Below, piece by piece: positions 8,938 to 17,413 of a DNA stretch of 64,000 nt (its first letter is position 1; every line of letters starts with the position of its first letter). The stretch covers positions 62,001 through 126,000 of the forward strand of contig CAZJHD010000005.1 in the NCBI GenBank assembly GCA_964545855.1. The letters run 5' to 3'. The position numbers were made by a program, and so were the translations under genes. The notes under the pieces are model-generated. The model was not told where the DNA came from, did no database searches, and was given only the letters and a program-made list of their open reading frames with translations. This stretch comes from CAZJHD01 sp964545855 (GTDB taxonomy: Bacteria > Planctomycetota > UBA1135 > JACQFD01).

Positions 8938-9545
8938 GCGCGCTCCCGCGTGACGAGCGCGCGCGCCACGTGGGGATCGACGGCGATCGACTCGAGGGGG
9001 AAGTCGCCTCCGGAGAGGCTCCGCACGTCCTGATCGCGGAGATCGCCCGCGAGCACGAGCGGCACGCCGATCCACTGCGCCACCTCGCGCACGAGAGGCT
9101 CCGGGAGAGCCGTCTCGCGCCCGTCCTCGCTCCGTCCCCACAACGAGAAGGCCGGCAGCCCGATCGCTCGAAGAGCGTCGCCGAGGGCCTCCCGCGCTCC
9201 ATCGGCGACTCCGGCCCATCGGCCGCGATCGTCCACGGCGAGACCCGGGACGAACCGAGTTCCCCACGACTGCGCGAGCTCCGTGAGCCCGCCCGGGTCC
9301 TCGAGGGCGCTCTGGAGGCCGATCACGCGGTCGGCTCCCGAGGAGAGCAGCGCAGCGACGCGCGCCGTCGTGGGCCGCTCGACCGCCACCTCGACGCCGA
9401 CGCCGAGCCCCGCGATCGCGGAGAGGAGCCGATCGGCGTCCGGCCCGGCGTCGATGCGGAGGTAGCGCGCACCTTCGGACACGAGCCGCCCCGCGAGCCC
9501 CGCGGCGCATGGATCCGTCGGTCGAAGTCGGGGGATCAGCAGCAC
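8934..9545 (-). CDS. HisA/HisF-like TIM-barrel protein, catalytically degenerate
   Basis: 203-residue protein resembling HisA (ProFAR isomerase): the opening VLLIPRLRP matches the first barrel strand normally reading IPAIDL, and later strands RYLRIDAG, ADRVIGLQSAL, FVPGLAVDD, PLVLAGDL and SIAVDPHVARAL fit the half-barrel repeats. The catalytic Asp of IPAIDL is not conserved and the second-half Asp is doubtful, so isomerase activity is unlikely. I chose the GTG at 9545, which places the first strand at the N-terminus; the frame also runs to a TTG at 9563. It is coupled to the RNA methyltransferase by a GTGA overlap and follows a terminator hairpin. Its role is unknown. Confidence 0.6.
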   Translation of the reverse strand: MLLIPRLRPTDPCAAGLAGRLVSEGARYLRIDAGPDADRLLSAIAGLGVGVEVAVERPTTARVAALLSSGADRVIGLQSALEDPGGLTELAQSWGTRFVPGLAVDDRGRWAGVADGAREALGDALRAIGLPAFSLWGRSEDGRETALPEPLVREVAQWIGVPLVLAGDLRDQDVRSLSGGDFPLESIAVDPHVARALVTRERA

Positions 9546-9568
9546 GATCGCCGCATGCTGCAAACGAG

Positions 9569-9601
9569 AACGCCCCTGGGCGAGACCGCGCCAGGGGCGT
9601 T
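9569..9601 (-). terminator. Rho-independent-type terminator after the rhodanese gene
   Basis: Perfect 11-bp inverted repeat: AACGCCCCTGG at 9569-9579 and CCAGGGGCGTT at 9591-9601, with an 11-nt loop. It sits 20 bases past the rhodanese stop on the minus strand and ends in a short T stretch, immediately before the HisA-like gene. Confidence 0.75.
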
Positions 9602-9621
9602 TCGAGAGGATCGCGCTTCGA

Positions 9622-10158
9622 TCAGCGCTTCACGACGGCGCCGCCGGCCATGGTCCAAGCCTCGATGCCGCCCGTGAGCGACCAGACCTGCGTGAAGCCA
9701 TGTCCCGCGAGGTACGCGGCGCCGTCGGCGCTCCGCATCCCGCGCTGGCAGTAGAGGACGATCTTCGTGGTCTTGGGCCACTCCTCGTTCATCTCGCGCA
9801 CGAGATCCTGGGTCAGCGGGACGGCTCCCGCGAGCATGCCGAAGGCCGTCTCCTCGGGGCTCCGCATGTCGACGAGACGCATCGTGTCCTTCGCGGCGAC
9901 CCAGCTCTGCAGCGTCTTCGCGTCGATCTTCGTGCGGTCGTCGAGCTTCTGGCTCTCCTCGATGAACGTGATCACCGACTCGATCGGGTCCTCGCACTGG
10001 TGGCTCTTCAGGACGTCCACGAGCTTGTCCGTGGGCTGGAAGCCGCAGCTCGAGCAGCCGCCGATGTGGTACTTGCGGAACAGCGCCCTCTGGGCTCCCG
10101 GATAGGCTTCCAGGACGTCCTGCATGGTGGAGGTTCCGGAGATCGTAGGCGTCGGCAT
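9622..10158 (-). CDS. DUF1858-rhodanese fusion protein
   Basis: 178-residue cytoplasmic protein. Residues about 5-65 resemble DUF1858-type domains (TMQDVLEAYP, then HIGGCSSCGF with Cys35-x2-Cys38), which often sit next to redox or sulfur proteins. Residues 75-178 are a rhodanese domain with the active-site loop LYCQRGMRSADGAAYL, catalytic Cys137. A role in persulfide or sulfur transfer is likely. The ATG at 10158 has GAGG 9 bases upstream and starts the conserved part. The frame extends to an ATG at 10269, preceded at longer range by a strong AAAGGAGG (10286-10293), so a longer form is possible. It is followed by a strong terminator. Confidence 0.82.
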   Translation of the reverse strand: MPTPTISGTSTMQDVLEAYPGAQRALFRKYHIGGCSSCGFQPTDKLVDVLKSHQCEDPIESVITFIEESQKLDDRTKIDAKTLQSWVAAKDTMRLVDMRSPEETAFGMLAGAVPLTQDLVREMNEEWPKTTKIVLYCQRGMRSADGAAYLAGHGFTQVWSLTGGIEAWTMAGGAVVKR

Positions 10159-10348
10159 GAATCGAGTCCTCGTGCGTGTCTTCTCGAAAGGTTCGTTCGA
10201 TGGATTCGGCGGGAGAGCCGCCGCAACTTCAGGTCGAAGCCCCTTCGGGGCCGACCTCGACATTGCCATGGCGGCTCGAGCCAGGCCTCCTTTCTAGGAC
10301 ATCGGGCCCCTTCGCGCACCCCCGCGTCGAGCCGCGTCTCGGGCTCCG

Positions 10349-10410
10349 GGGGTCACCGGCCTGGAGGGCCGCCGGTGCGACTGCGAACGAGTTTCCATGC
10401 CGGTGACCCC
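10349..10410. repeat. 12-bp inverted repeat with a competing inner hairpin
   Basis: GGGGTCACCGGC (10349-10360) is exactly complementary in reverse to GCCGGTGACCCC (10399-10410). The 3' seven bases of the left arm (10354-10360) also pair with GCCGGTG at 10371-10377, so two mutually exclusive stems can form. It lies in the intergenic region between the divergent rhodanese and sigma-like genes. The right arm covers the first codons of the sigma-like frame. It could be a structured leader or an operator. Confidence 0.5.
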
Positions 10411-11320
10411 TTGCGCTCGATCGGGGTCCGCCTGCAGGATCCGCCCCTTCATTGCGGTCGCCCTCCCGGCCGCCGGCTCGAACGTCGAGGAATCCCTTGC
10501 CACGACGTTCGTTCGCGGGTCTTCGTGGACTCGCTCGGCGATGGACTCCTGCCCTCGAGGCGGCGACCCCCTGGAGCTTCCGCTCGGTCCCCCGGCGACC
10601 GAGGGCCGCGAGGCACCCTTCGTGCGCGGCACGCTTCGCACCCGCGCGACCCGCCCGGGTGCGGCCTCGCCGATCCAGAGCGAGCCGAGGCGGAACGGCA
10701 CGTCGGTCGGCGCCCGCGCCAAGCGCGCGTCGCATGCGCGGCGCCGCATCGGTCCGGCGGCGGCGCACCAGCTCCCCGTCGATGCGCTCGGACCCATCCC
10801 GACGCACTGGCTCGCCCCCGCGCGGCGCCGCGAGCTCCTCGAGATCCTCGTCGCGCGCGACTGCGCCGTCGCCACGGAGTGCGCGCGCCAGCTGATCGCG
10901 AGCCGTGCGCTGCTCCTCGACCCTCGGACGATCGCTCTCCGGGCCCTGGGTCGCGTCGTCGTCCACCTGTCGGTGAAACGTGACTACGAGGAGCTCCTCC
11001 GCGGTTCCATCACCCAGGTCGCCGACGACCAGCTGCGCGACTCGGTGGAGCGTCGCGACGACGGCGCGCCTCCGCCAGGCAGCGTGGCGCTCGCCGGTTC
11101 CCTCGACCGGGCGCGCGCGGCCTGCGCCTCCTTCAACCGTCTCCCCGACGCCGCGCGCCACGCGCTCTACCGCGTCGCCGTCCTCGGCGAGTCGATCGCC
11201 GAAGCGGCGCGGGCGCTCGGCGACTCGACGGAGAACGTCGCGGCCCGCTCCCGAGCCGCGCTCCTCACCGTCCTCGACTCCACGGATCCCGAGCCCTTCG
11301 GAGCCCCCCATGCCTCCTGA
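10397..11320 (+). CDS. Sigma-factor region 4-like helix-turn-helix protein
   Basis: 307 residues if started at ATG 10397. The last 65 residues (FNRLPDAARHALYRVAVLGE then SIAEAARALGDSTENVAARS) look like the region-4 helix-turn-helix of ECF sigma factors. The middle (about 125-230) is helical, and the first 120 residues are low-complexity and Arg/Pro-rich. No region 2 (promoter melting) is clear, so this may be a divergent ECF-like factor or only a DNA-binding relative. The start is uncertain: ATG 10541 is an alternative, and the 10397 start lies inside an inverted repeat. The gene overlaps the downstream TPR gene by 11 bases, so the two are probably one transcription unit. Confidence 0.5.
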   Translation: MPVTPCARSGSACRIRPFIAVALPAAGSNVEESLATTFVRGSSWTRSAMDSCPRGGDPLELPLGPPATEGREAPFVRGTLRTRATRPGAASPIQSEPRRNGTSVGARAKRASHARRRIGPAAAHQLPVDALGPIPTHWLAPARRRELLEILVARDCAVATECARQLIASRALLLDPRTIALRALGRVVVHLSVKRDYEELLRGSITQVADDQLRDSVERRDDGAPPPGSVALAGSLDRARAACASFNRLPDAARHALYRVAVLGESIAEAARALGDSTENVAARSRAALLTVLDSTDPEPFGAPHAS

Positions 11321-12230
11321 TCGATCCTTCGCGCAGCTCCTGGCGCGCACCCGATCGCTCCTGCGAACCGACGCGCCAGCGGACGCCGGTGCGAGTCCGG
11401 ATCGCGTCGACGCACCGAGCGACGTCGCCCTCGACGAAGCGCGCCGAACCCACCGGGCACGCCTCGCGGAGCTCTTCTACGAACTCGCGCTCGCCTACTT
11501 CGCGGAGGCCGAGCGTGCGAGCGAGCGCGTGCTCGTCCTGGGGACGCCACGCGCCGCCGCCGGAGTGCGCAAGGATCTCGACTTCGCCTCCGGAGTCGGA
11601 CGCGCGATCTCCGACGATTCCGAGGAGAGCGAGCGCTGGCTCGACCGCGCCCGGGGAGACGACGAGGGCGATCTCCACCGGCGCAGCCGGAGCTGGTGCA
11701 ATGCCGCCGTGGCGCTCTCGGGAGCTCACCACGAGGGAGCCCTCGAACTCCTGGGAGCTCTCCTCGTCCTCGAGGGTCGCGACGCAGCTGCCCTCGTCGC
11801 CTTCGACCATCTCGCCGAGACGACGCGCTCGCCCGAGATCCGCGCGAGGACGCTCTCGAATCGCTCCAAGGCGCTCCTCGACCTCGGCTGCCCGCGCGAC
11901 GCCGAAGCCGCCGCGGAGCGCGCCGCGGCGCTCTCTCCCGGACACGCGTACGCGCATTCGAATCTGGCGACGTCGCGGCTCCTCCAGGGGAACGTGTCGG
12001 GCGCGCTCCGTGCCTGGGCCTCGCTCGCCGAGGTCTGCCCGCCTTCCCAGTCCGGTGCGCACGCCCGCATCGAGCGGCTCGTCCGGTCCGACCTCCGGTG
12101 GGCCAGCCGCCGCTCGGGCCGAACCGCGCATGCCGCACGCATGGCCCACGACGAGCTGAAGTCGATGGGCCTTTTTTGCCGATCCATGGCCACGCCCACC
12201 TCTGCCTCCAGGACGTCCACCTCTCGATGA
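11310..12230 (+). CDS. TPR-like repeat protein
   Basis: 306-residue soluble protein rich in Ala, Glu and Arg. Repeated helical pairs such as SWCNAAVALSGAHHEGALEL, ARTLSNRSKALLDLGCPRDA and HAYAHSNLATSRLLQGNVSG have the tetratricopeptide pattern, giving a protein-interaction scaffold. The N-terminus has no signal peptide. It starts inside the end of the sigma-like gene (11-base overlap), and its stop overlaps the ATG of the next gene (ATGA), so expression is likely coupled. In many bacteria a TPR or zinc-finger protein next to an ECF factor is a regulator or anti-sigma partner; that is only a suggestion here. Confidence 0.65.
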   Translation: MPPDRSFAQLLARTRSLLRTDAPADAGASPDRVDAPSDVALDEARRTHRARLAELFYELALAYFAEAERASERVLVLGTPRAAAGVRKDLDFASGVGRAISDDSEESERWLDRARGDDEGDLHRRSRSWCNAAVALSGAHHEGALELLGALLVLEGRDAAALVAFDHLAETTRSPEIRARTLSNRSKALLDLGCPRDAEAAAERAAALSPGHAYAHSNLATSRLLQGNVSGALRAWASLAEVCPPSQSGAHARIERLVRSDLRWASRRSGRTAHAARMAHDELKSMGLFCRSMATPTSASRTSTSR

Positions 12231-12508
12231 CGATCGCTCACCGTTCCAGGCCGTCGCGCCGAATCCTCGGCGCCGCCCTCGCTCTTCTCGCTCTCGGGGG
12301 GATTCCGCTCGGTGCCCAGCCCGCCGTCGCCACGACCGGCGGTCCGGGTGGCATCACCGTGGGCGGCGGCATCCTCCTGAAACGTGGCGTCACCACGTCG
12401 GGGAGCCCCACCAACGGCCCGAGCGTGCGCACGCCGCCGGAGTCGGCGCCCCTCGCGCCGGCGCATCTCGCGGGCACGTCGCAGCCAGCGACGCCGACGA
12501 GACGCTGA
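12227..12508 (+). CDS. Small exported protein of unknown function
   Basis: 93-residue protein with a clear signal peptide: basic N-terminus MTIAHRSRPSRR, a hydrophobic core ILGAALALLALGGIPLG and a likely cleavage after AQPAVA. The mature part is short, Gly/Thr/Pro-rich and unstructured-looking. Its ATG overlaps the preceding stop (ATGA), and the large repeat protein begins 22 bases after its stop. No family is recognised. Given the context it may be a partner of the large exported protein downstream. Confidence 0.6.
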   Translation: MTIAHRSRPSRRILGAALALLALGGIPLGAQPAVATTGGPGGITVGGGILLKRGVTTSGSPTNGPSVRTPPESAPLAPAHLAGTSQPATPTRR

Positions 12509-12530
12509 GTCCGGTGCACCGACCCCGCCC

Positions 12531-15500
12531 ATGACCCGCACCGCGCCGCGACCGCCCCGGTCCGTGCGACGAGTTCGCTCGTCGCGCGCGATCGTGCCCG
12601 CGGCCGCGTGGGTCCTCGCGGGGAGCGCCGTCCTCGTGGGAGCGACGCTCCTCTGCGAGCTACCGCGGACGTCGTCGACGAGCTCGTCGCTGGCCGCGCT
12701 CTGGAACGAGCCGCCGCCCGCACTGCGAGTGCCAGCCACCGTCGCACGCGACGCCGGCGCGCCGGAAGCGGCCGCCGAGGCAGGGAGCGTGCGCGTCGCC
12801 GGCACACGACCGATCGCCGGCCTCGTCCGCCGCTCGGACGGCGAGCCCGTGGGCGCCGTGGATCTGCTCGCCATCCCCACCAGCTCGACGCTCTTCGCCG
12901 ACCTCGACGCCTCGGTCGCGCCATCGGCCTCGGCGCTCTGGACCGCGGCGACGCACGCGTCCGTGGACGGCGCCGGGAGCTTCTCGCTCCAGCTTCCGGA
13001 GGCGGAGAGCTACGTCCTCGTCGCCCTCGGTCCGCGCATCGTCCCCACCTCGATGCTCGTCGCGCCGCACGATGCCGACGTCGCCATCGAGGCGCCGGCC
13101 GCCCAGGAGCTGCGCGGCACGGTCCTCGACCGAGCCGGGCGGGGCATCCCCGGCGCGACGCTCCAAGCGGTCCGCCGGCGCGACGCGACGCTCGATCCGA
13201 GCCTCCCTCTCGCGAAGCGCGTCGAGTGGTGGACGTTCCGTCAGTCGGCCACGACGGATGGAACCGGCGCCTTCGCTCTGGGGGGACTCGACGAGGGTCC
13301 CTTCACCGTCATCGCGTCGGCGCCGGGCTACGCGACGGCGAAGCTGCTCCAGGTCGCGCCTGGAGCGGGCACGCTCGACGTCACGCTGGAGGCCGGCGGA
13401 TCGCTCGTCGGCTTCGTCCGAGACGGCCAGGGCAACGCGATTCCCGGTGCCGGCATCGCCGTGGCCCGGCTCGTGGCGCCCGATCTCCTCGAGGAGAGCA
13501 GCGACCGGCTGACGGACGCCATGGGGTCTTTCTCCTTCGACGACGTGCTCGCGGGCGGCCACCGCCTCTGCGTGCGCGTGGTGGCGAACGGCTACGCGAC
13601 GCAGCGGTTCGACCTCGACCCGCTCTTCCCGGGTGAAGCGCGCCAGCAGAGCTTCTCGCTCGAGCGCGGCGCGGCCCTGCAGATCGTCGTGCTGGGCGCC
13701 GACGGCGAGCCGCGACCGGACGCGATCGTCGAGGCCTATGCGCACCGTGGCCGCGCCTTCGTCGGCGGCGCGTCGACGAATGCCGACGGACGCGCGCGGA
13801 TCGAGGGCGCCTCCGAGGGCGGGCACTACCGCGTCCTCGCGATCGCTCCGGGCCATTCCCTCGCCGTCGTTCCGGACGCAACGAGCGGCGATCCCGTCGT
13901 GGTGCGCCTGGGGCGGGCCTTCCCCGTGACGGGCACGCTCGTCGACCGCGCCGGGGTCGGGCTCCGCGGGCGCGTGACGCTCCGACGCGAGAACGACCGC
14001 GAGGCGATCGTGGAGGAACTCACCGCCGACACCGACGAACTCGGCGCGTTCCGCTTCGAGGACGTCCAGGAGGGCGTCGTCTCCCTCCGGGGCGCCGCGC
14101 CGGGATTCGCGAGCGCCGAGATCCCCTCCGTGGCCGTCGGCCCCGAATCCCCCCCGACGCCGATCACCCTCGCACAAGGCGTCGCCTGGACGGGGCGCAT
14201 CCTCGGCGCCGACGGCCAGCCGCTCCCGAGCGGGACCGTCGCCGTCGCCGACGTGACGCAGTCCTCGGGCCGCATTCGCGGAACGCTCGGCGCAGCGGTC
14301 GCACTGCGCGCCGACGGGTCCTTCGAGCTCACCCACGTGCCGTCCGACTCGAGGGCCCTCGTCGTCGGGCGCTCGGGAAGCTCTCCCCGCGTGCTCCGCA
14401 TCGCGCCCTCCGATTCGACGCAGCCCTCCCGCGATCTCGGCGACATCACGCTCGCGCCGGGCGGGTCCGTCGCCGGCCTCGTGCTCGACGCGAAGGGCTT
14501 CCCCGCCGCCGACGTCTCGATCTCGCTCTGCGACACGGGCACTCTCGGAGCCGCCGCCTCCTCCGCGAGGACCGGTAGCGACGGCAGGTTCCGCATCGAC
14601 GACGTGCCTCCCGGGTCCTACTCCGTCGACGCGAGCGATCCGCGGCAGTGCGTGGCGAGCGGCACGTTCCGGCGCACCTCGGTGCCCGTGAGCGTCTCCG
14701 CCGGCGGGGAGTCGTTCGTCGTGCTCGACGCGCGCAAGCACGGACGCGTGCGCGGCGTCGTCCGCGTGCAAGGTCTGCCGCCGTCGGACGAGATGGAGGT
14801 GGCGCTCTGCCCGGTGGACGGGCTGCTGCGCGAGGCGTCGGTCTGCGTGACGACGTTCGACGGCTCCTTCGAGCTGTCGGTGCCCCACGAGGGCCGCTTC
14901 ACGCTCGAGCTCCGGTCGCTCGCGGGCTTCGCGATCCGCAACTCGCGGCTCCTGAATCTCGGCGAACGCGAGGACCGCGAAGTGGTGATCGACGTCGGCC
15001 GCGCCGGCCTCGAGGGCATCGTCGCGAGCCGGCTCGACCGCAGGCCCGTGCCCGGCGCGCGCGTGCTCGTCGAAGGCTCCGACGGCTCCTCCTGGCTCGT
15101 CGTCGCCGGACCCGACGGACGCTTCCACATCGAGGGTCTCGACGCCTCCCGCCTCTGGATCGCCGCCGACGCCCCGGGGTTCGCGCGTTCGAGCCCCCAG
15201 GAGCTTCAGCTCGGCGCCACGGACAGGGCGCGGGCCGAGGTCTTCCTCGACCTGGAGTCGGCGCTCCGCGTGCGCGCCCTGGATCCCGCCGGGCGCCCCG
15301 CGGCCGGAGTTCACGTGAGCGTCTGGCACTCGGACGGACGCTTCGCGCAGGAGACCTCGACGGACGGCGCGGGCGAGGCGTGGATCGACTCCCTCGCGGC
15401 GGGCCTCTATGCGGTCGTCCTGCACCACAGTGCCTTCGAGGAGCAGCGCCTGGAGGTCCTCGTGGGCCGCCAGTCGCGCTCCACCCAGAGCGTCGAGCTC

Positions 15501-15743
15501 CGCCGCGGCGGAGCGGTCGTCGCGGCGCTCCTCGACGCGCTCGGACAGCCCATTCCGTACCTCGACGTGCGCGTGACGACGTCCTCGGGCGCCGTGCGCC
15601 TCTCGTCGACGGACGCCCAGGGCGCCGTGCGCTTCGACGCCCTCGCCGAAGGCACGGTGCGGATCGAGGCGGACGGCTTCCCCGCGACCGCCGCCACAGT
15701 GAAGAGCGGCGAGACCGTCCAGAAGGCGATCAAGAAGGAGTAG
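12531..15743 (+). CDS. Large protein of carboxypeptidase-regulatory-like (CarboxypepD_reg) repeats
   Basis: 1070-residue protein with one N-terminal hydrophobic helix (AAAWVLAGSAVLVGATLLCEL), so anchored in or exported across the inner membrane. The rest is a string of about eleven beta-sandwich repeats, each opening with a pattern like GTVLDRAGRGIPGATLQAVR or GLVLDAKGFPAADVSISLCD and closing with an Asp/Gly-rich turn plus DGRFHIEGL-type strands. These are the CarboxypepD_reg/SpaA-like folds common in planctomycete surface proteins. No catalytic domain is seen. It is the last gene of the sigma-like, TPR and small exported protein cluster, which suggests that cluster controls or builds this envelope protein. 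I chose the ATG that precedes the Arg-rich tail and membrane helix. Confidence 0.75.
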   Translation: MTRTAPRPPRSVRRVRSSRAIVPAAAWVLAGSAVLVGATLLCELPRTSSTSSSLAALWNEPPPALRVPATVARDAGAPEAAAEAGSVRVAGTRPIAGLVRRSDGEPVGAVDLLAIPTSSTLFADLDASVAPSASALWTAATHASVDGAGSFSLQLPEAESYVLVALGPRIVPTSMLVAPHDADVAIEAPAAQELRGTVLDRAGRGIPGATLQAVRRRDATLDPSLPLAKRVEWWTFRQSATTDGTGAFALGGLDEGPFTVIASAPGYATAKLLQVAPGAGTLDVTLEAGGSLVGFVRDGQGNAIPGAGIAVARLVAPDLLEESSDRLTDAMGSFSFDDVLAGGHRLCVRVVANGYATQRFDLDPLFPGEARQQSFSLERGAALQIVVLGADGEPRPDAIVEAYAHRGRAFVGGASTNADGRARIEGASEGGHYRVLAIAPGHSLAVVPDATSGDPVVVRLGRAFPVTGTLVDRAGVGLRGRVTLRRENDREAIVEELTADTDELGAFRFEDVQEGVVSLRGAAPGFASAEIPSVAVGPESPPTPITLAQGVAWTGRILGADGQPLPSGTVAVADVTQSSGRIRGTLGAAVALRADGSFELTHVPSDSRALVVGRSGSSPRVLRIAPSDSTQPSRDLGDITLAPGGSVAGLVLDAKGFPAADVSISLCDTGTLGAAASSARTGSDGRFRIDDVPPGSYSVDASDPRQCVASGTFRRTSVPVSVSAGGESFVVLDARKHGRVRGVVRVQGLPPSDEMEVALCPVDGLLREASVCVTTFDGSFELSVPHEGRFTLELRSLAGFAIRNSRLLNLGEREDREVVIDVGRAGLEGIVASRLDRRPVPGARVLVEGSDGSSWLVVAGPDGRFHIEGLDASRLWIAADAPGFARSSPQELQLGATDRARAEVFLDLESALRVRALDPAGRPAAGVHVSVWHSDGRFAQETSTDGAGEAWIDSLAAGLYAVVLHHSAFEEQRLEVLVGRQSRSTQSVELRRGGAVVAALLDALGQPIPYLDVRVTTSSGAVRLSSTDAQGAVRFDALAEGTVRIEADGFPATAATVKSGETVQKAIKKE

Positions 15744-15758
15744 GAGCTCGCGCGTCGC

Positions 15759-16901
15759 TCAGCGGCCGCCCAGGACGTCGAGCCACTCGTCGCGCGCGAA
15801 CCGGTCGGTCATGCCCGCGATGTAGTCGCACACGGCGCGCGGCGCCCCGTCCGCGTCGGCGCGGGCGCGGAAGTCGGGCGAGAGGAGGCTCGGATTCGCC
15901 ACGAAGGCGTCGAAGAGCTCTCCGAGCATCCGCTTCGCCTTCGCCGTCGCCCGGTTGATGCGCCAGTGGCGATAGAAGGAGCGGAAGAGGAAGTCCTCCA
16001 ACTGCGCCACCTCGGCCGCGATCTCCCGGGAGTGCGCGATGATCGGCTCCTTCGTGCCGCGCGCTTCCTCCGGCGACGTGGGACGCGCTTCCTCGAGGCG
16101 CGCCGCGCTGGTGACCGTGAGGTCTCCGATCAGGATCCCGATGAGCGCGTTCGTCGTGCGCCGCAGACGCATCCGACCCGTGAGACCGGGAGTCTCGCGC
16201 TCCGCCTCGGCGCGCGCGCGCCGCCAGAGCGCGAGCGCCTCCAGCTCCGTCTCGGAGAACATCCCCTCTCGCAAGCCGTCGTCGAGGTCGTGGTGGTCGT
16301 AGGCCGTCGAGTCCGCCAGATCGACCACCTGCGCCTCGAGCCAGGGCTGCGGGCGCGCCTCGAAGCCGTGCCGTTCCGGGACGTCCTTCGCCTCGTGCTT
16401 CAGGAGCGACTCCCGCACCTCGTGGGAGAGATTCAGCCCCGGATAGGCGGGGTGCCTCTTCTCCAGGAGGTCGACGACGCGCAGGGCCTGCCGGTTGTGG
16501 GAGAAGCCTCCGTGCGCCTCCATGCGGCGCGCGAGCACGTCCTGTCCGGCGTGTCCGAAGGGCGGATGCCCGAGGTCGTGCGCGAGGGCGAGCACCTCCA
16601 CCAGCGGCTCGTTCAGGCGCAGCGCCGAGGCGACGGACCGCGCCACCTGACAGACCTCGAGGGTGTGCGTGAGACGCGTGCGCGGGTGGTCGCTGCGCGG
16701 CAGCACGATCACCTGCGTCTTCGACTCGAGCCGGCGGAACGCCGCGCAGTGGATCACGCGGTCGCGGTCGCGCTCGAAGCAGGTCCGGAACGGGTCCTCG
16801 GCCTCCGGGTGCTGGCGTCCACGCGACCGCCGGCTCTTCACCGCGTAGGGAGCGAGCTCCGCCAGCTCGCGCGCCTCCTTCTCCTCTCGAATGGCGGGCA
16901 T
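15759..16901 (-). CDS. Deoxyguanosinetriphosphate triphosphohydrolase-like HD protein
   Basis: 380-residue HD-superfamily dNTP triphosphohydrolase, which removes triphosphate from dGTP or other dNTPs. The HD metal site is visible: RTRLTHTLEV with His79, then ALAHDLGHPPFGHAGQ with His108-Asp109. DRDRVIHCAAFRRLESKTQV and DYIAGMTDRFA are also characteristic of the dGTPase family. The start at ATG 16901 gives a normal family N-terminus; a longer frame to 17024 would add a basic stretch overlapping the cupin gene. It ends convergently 15 bases from the large repeat protein. Confidence 0.9.
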   Translation of the reverse strand: MPAIREEKEARELAELAPYAVKSRRSRGRQHPEAEDPFRTCFERDRDRVIHCAAFRRLESKTQVIVLPRSDHPRTRLTHTLEVCQVARSVASALRLNEPLVEVLALAHDLGHPPFGHAGQDVLARRMEAHGGFSHNRQALRVVDLLEKRHPAYPGLNLSHEVRESLLKHEAKDVPERHGFEARPQPWLEAQVVDLADSTAYDHHDLDDGLREGMFSETELEALALWRRARAEAERETPGLTGRMRLRRTTNALIGILIGDLTVTSAARLEEARPTSPEEARGTKEPIIAHSREIAAEVAQLEDFLFRSFYRHWRINRATAKAKRMLGELFDAFVANPSLLSPDFRARADADGAPRAVCDYIAGMTDRFARDEWLDVLGGR

Positions 16902-16950
16902 CGTCTTCGCGTGGGCGTCGGCGCTCGCTCGGGACGCGGCCGGCACCGAT

Positions 16951-17331
16951 TCAGCCGGCGACGACCTCGGGGCCTCGGTCGAACTCCTCCTTGAAGGCGC
17001 GCGCGACCGCCTTCGACTGCACATGCAGCACGTGGGCGCCCTCCGGCGCGCTCGCCCGATGGGACTCGCCCCGCTCGACGAAGAGCGCGTCTCCGCGCAC
17101 GCACTCGTGGCGCTTCCCGTTGCGTTCCTCGAACACCACCTTCCCCGAGAGCACGATCAGGAGCTGGCCTCCGTCGTGCGAGTGGAACTTGTTCCCCGAT
17201 GCGTAGATCGTCGGGGACCCGTCGCGGTAGTGCGCGACGTAGACCAGGTGGTCGTCGACCTCCCCGAGAGCCGTCGGGATCCAGGGGCGCACGCTGCGGG
17301 CGATCTGCTCGTCGAGGGAGATGCGTTTCAC
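16951..17331 (-). CDS. Small cupin-domain protein
   Basis: 126-residue single-domain cupin. The metal-binding motifs are FHSHDGGQLLIVLSG (His-x-His, with Gln where Glu is usual) and GESHRASAPEGAHVLHV. Single cupins bind metals or small molecules and may be enzymes or sensors; no substrate is suggested by the neighbours. I chose the GTG at 17331; the frame runs on to 17574 with a basic, non-conserved stretch. It is divergent from the PhzF gene and lies upstream of the dGTPase on the same strand. Confidence 0.75.
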   Translation of the reverse strand: MKRISLDEQIARSVRPWIPTALGEVDDHLVYVAHYRDGSPTIYASGNKFHSHDGGQLLIVLSGKVVFEERNGKRHECVRGDALFVERGESHRASAPEGAHVLHVQSKAVARAFKEEFDRGPEVVAG

Positions 17332-17413
17332 GGAATGGCGCTCGTGGCCGCGGCCAGTGTAGGCCTGCACTGTAGGCGCCTGCGCCTCGGGATCTCCACG
17401 GCGCGACACGACC

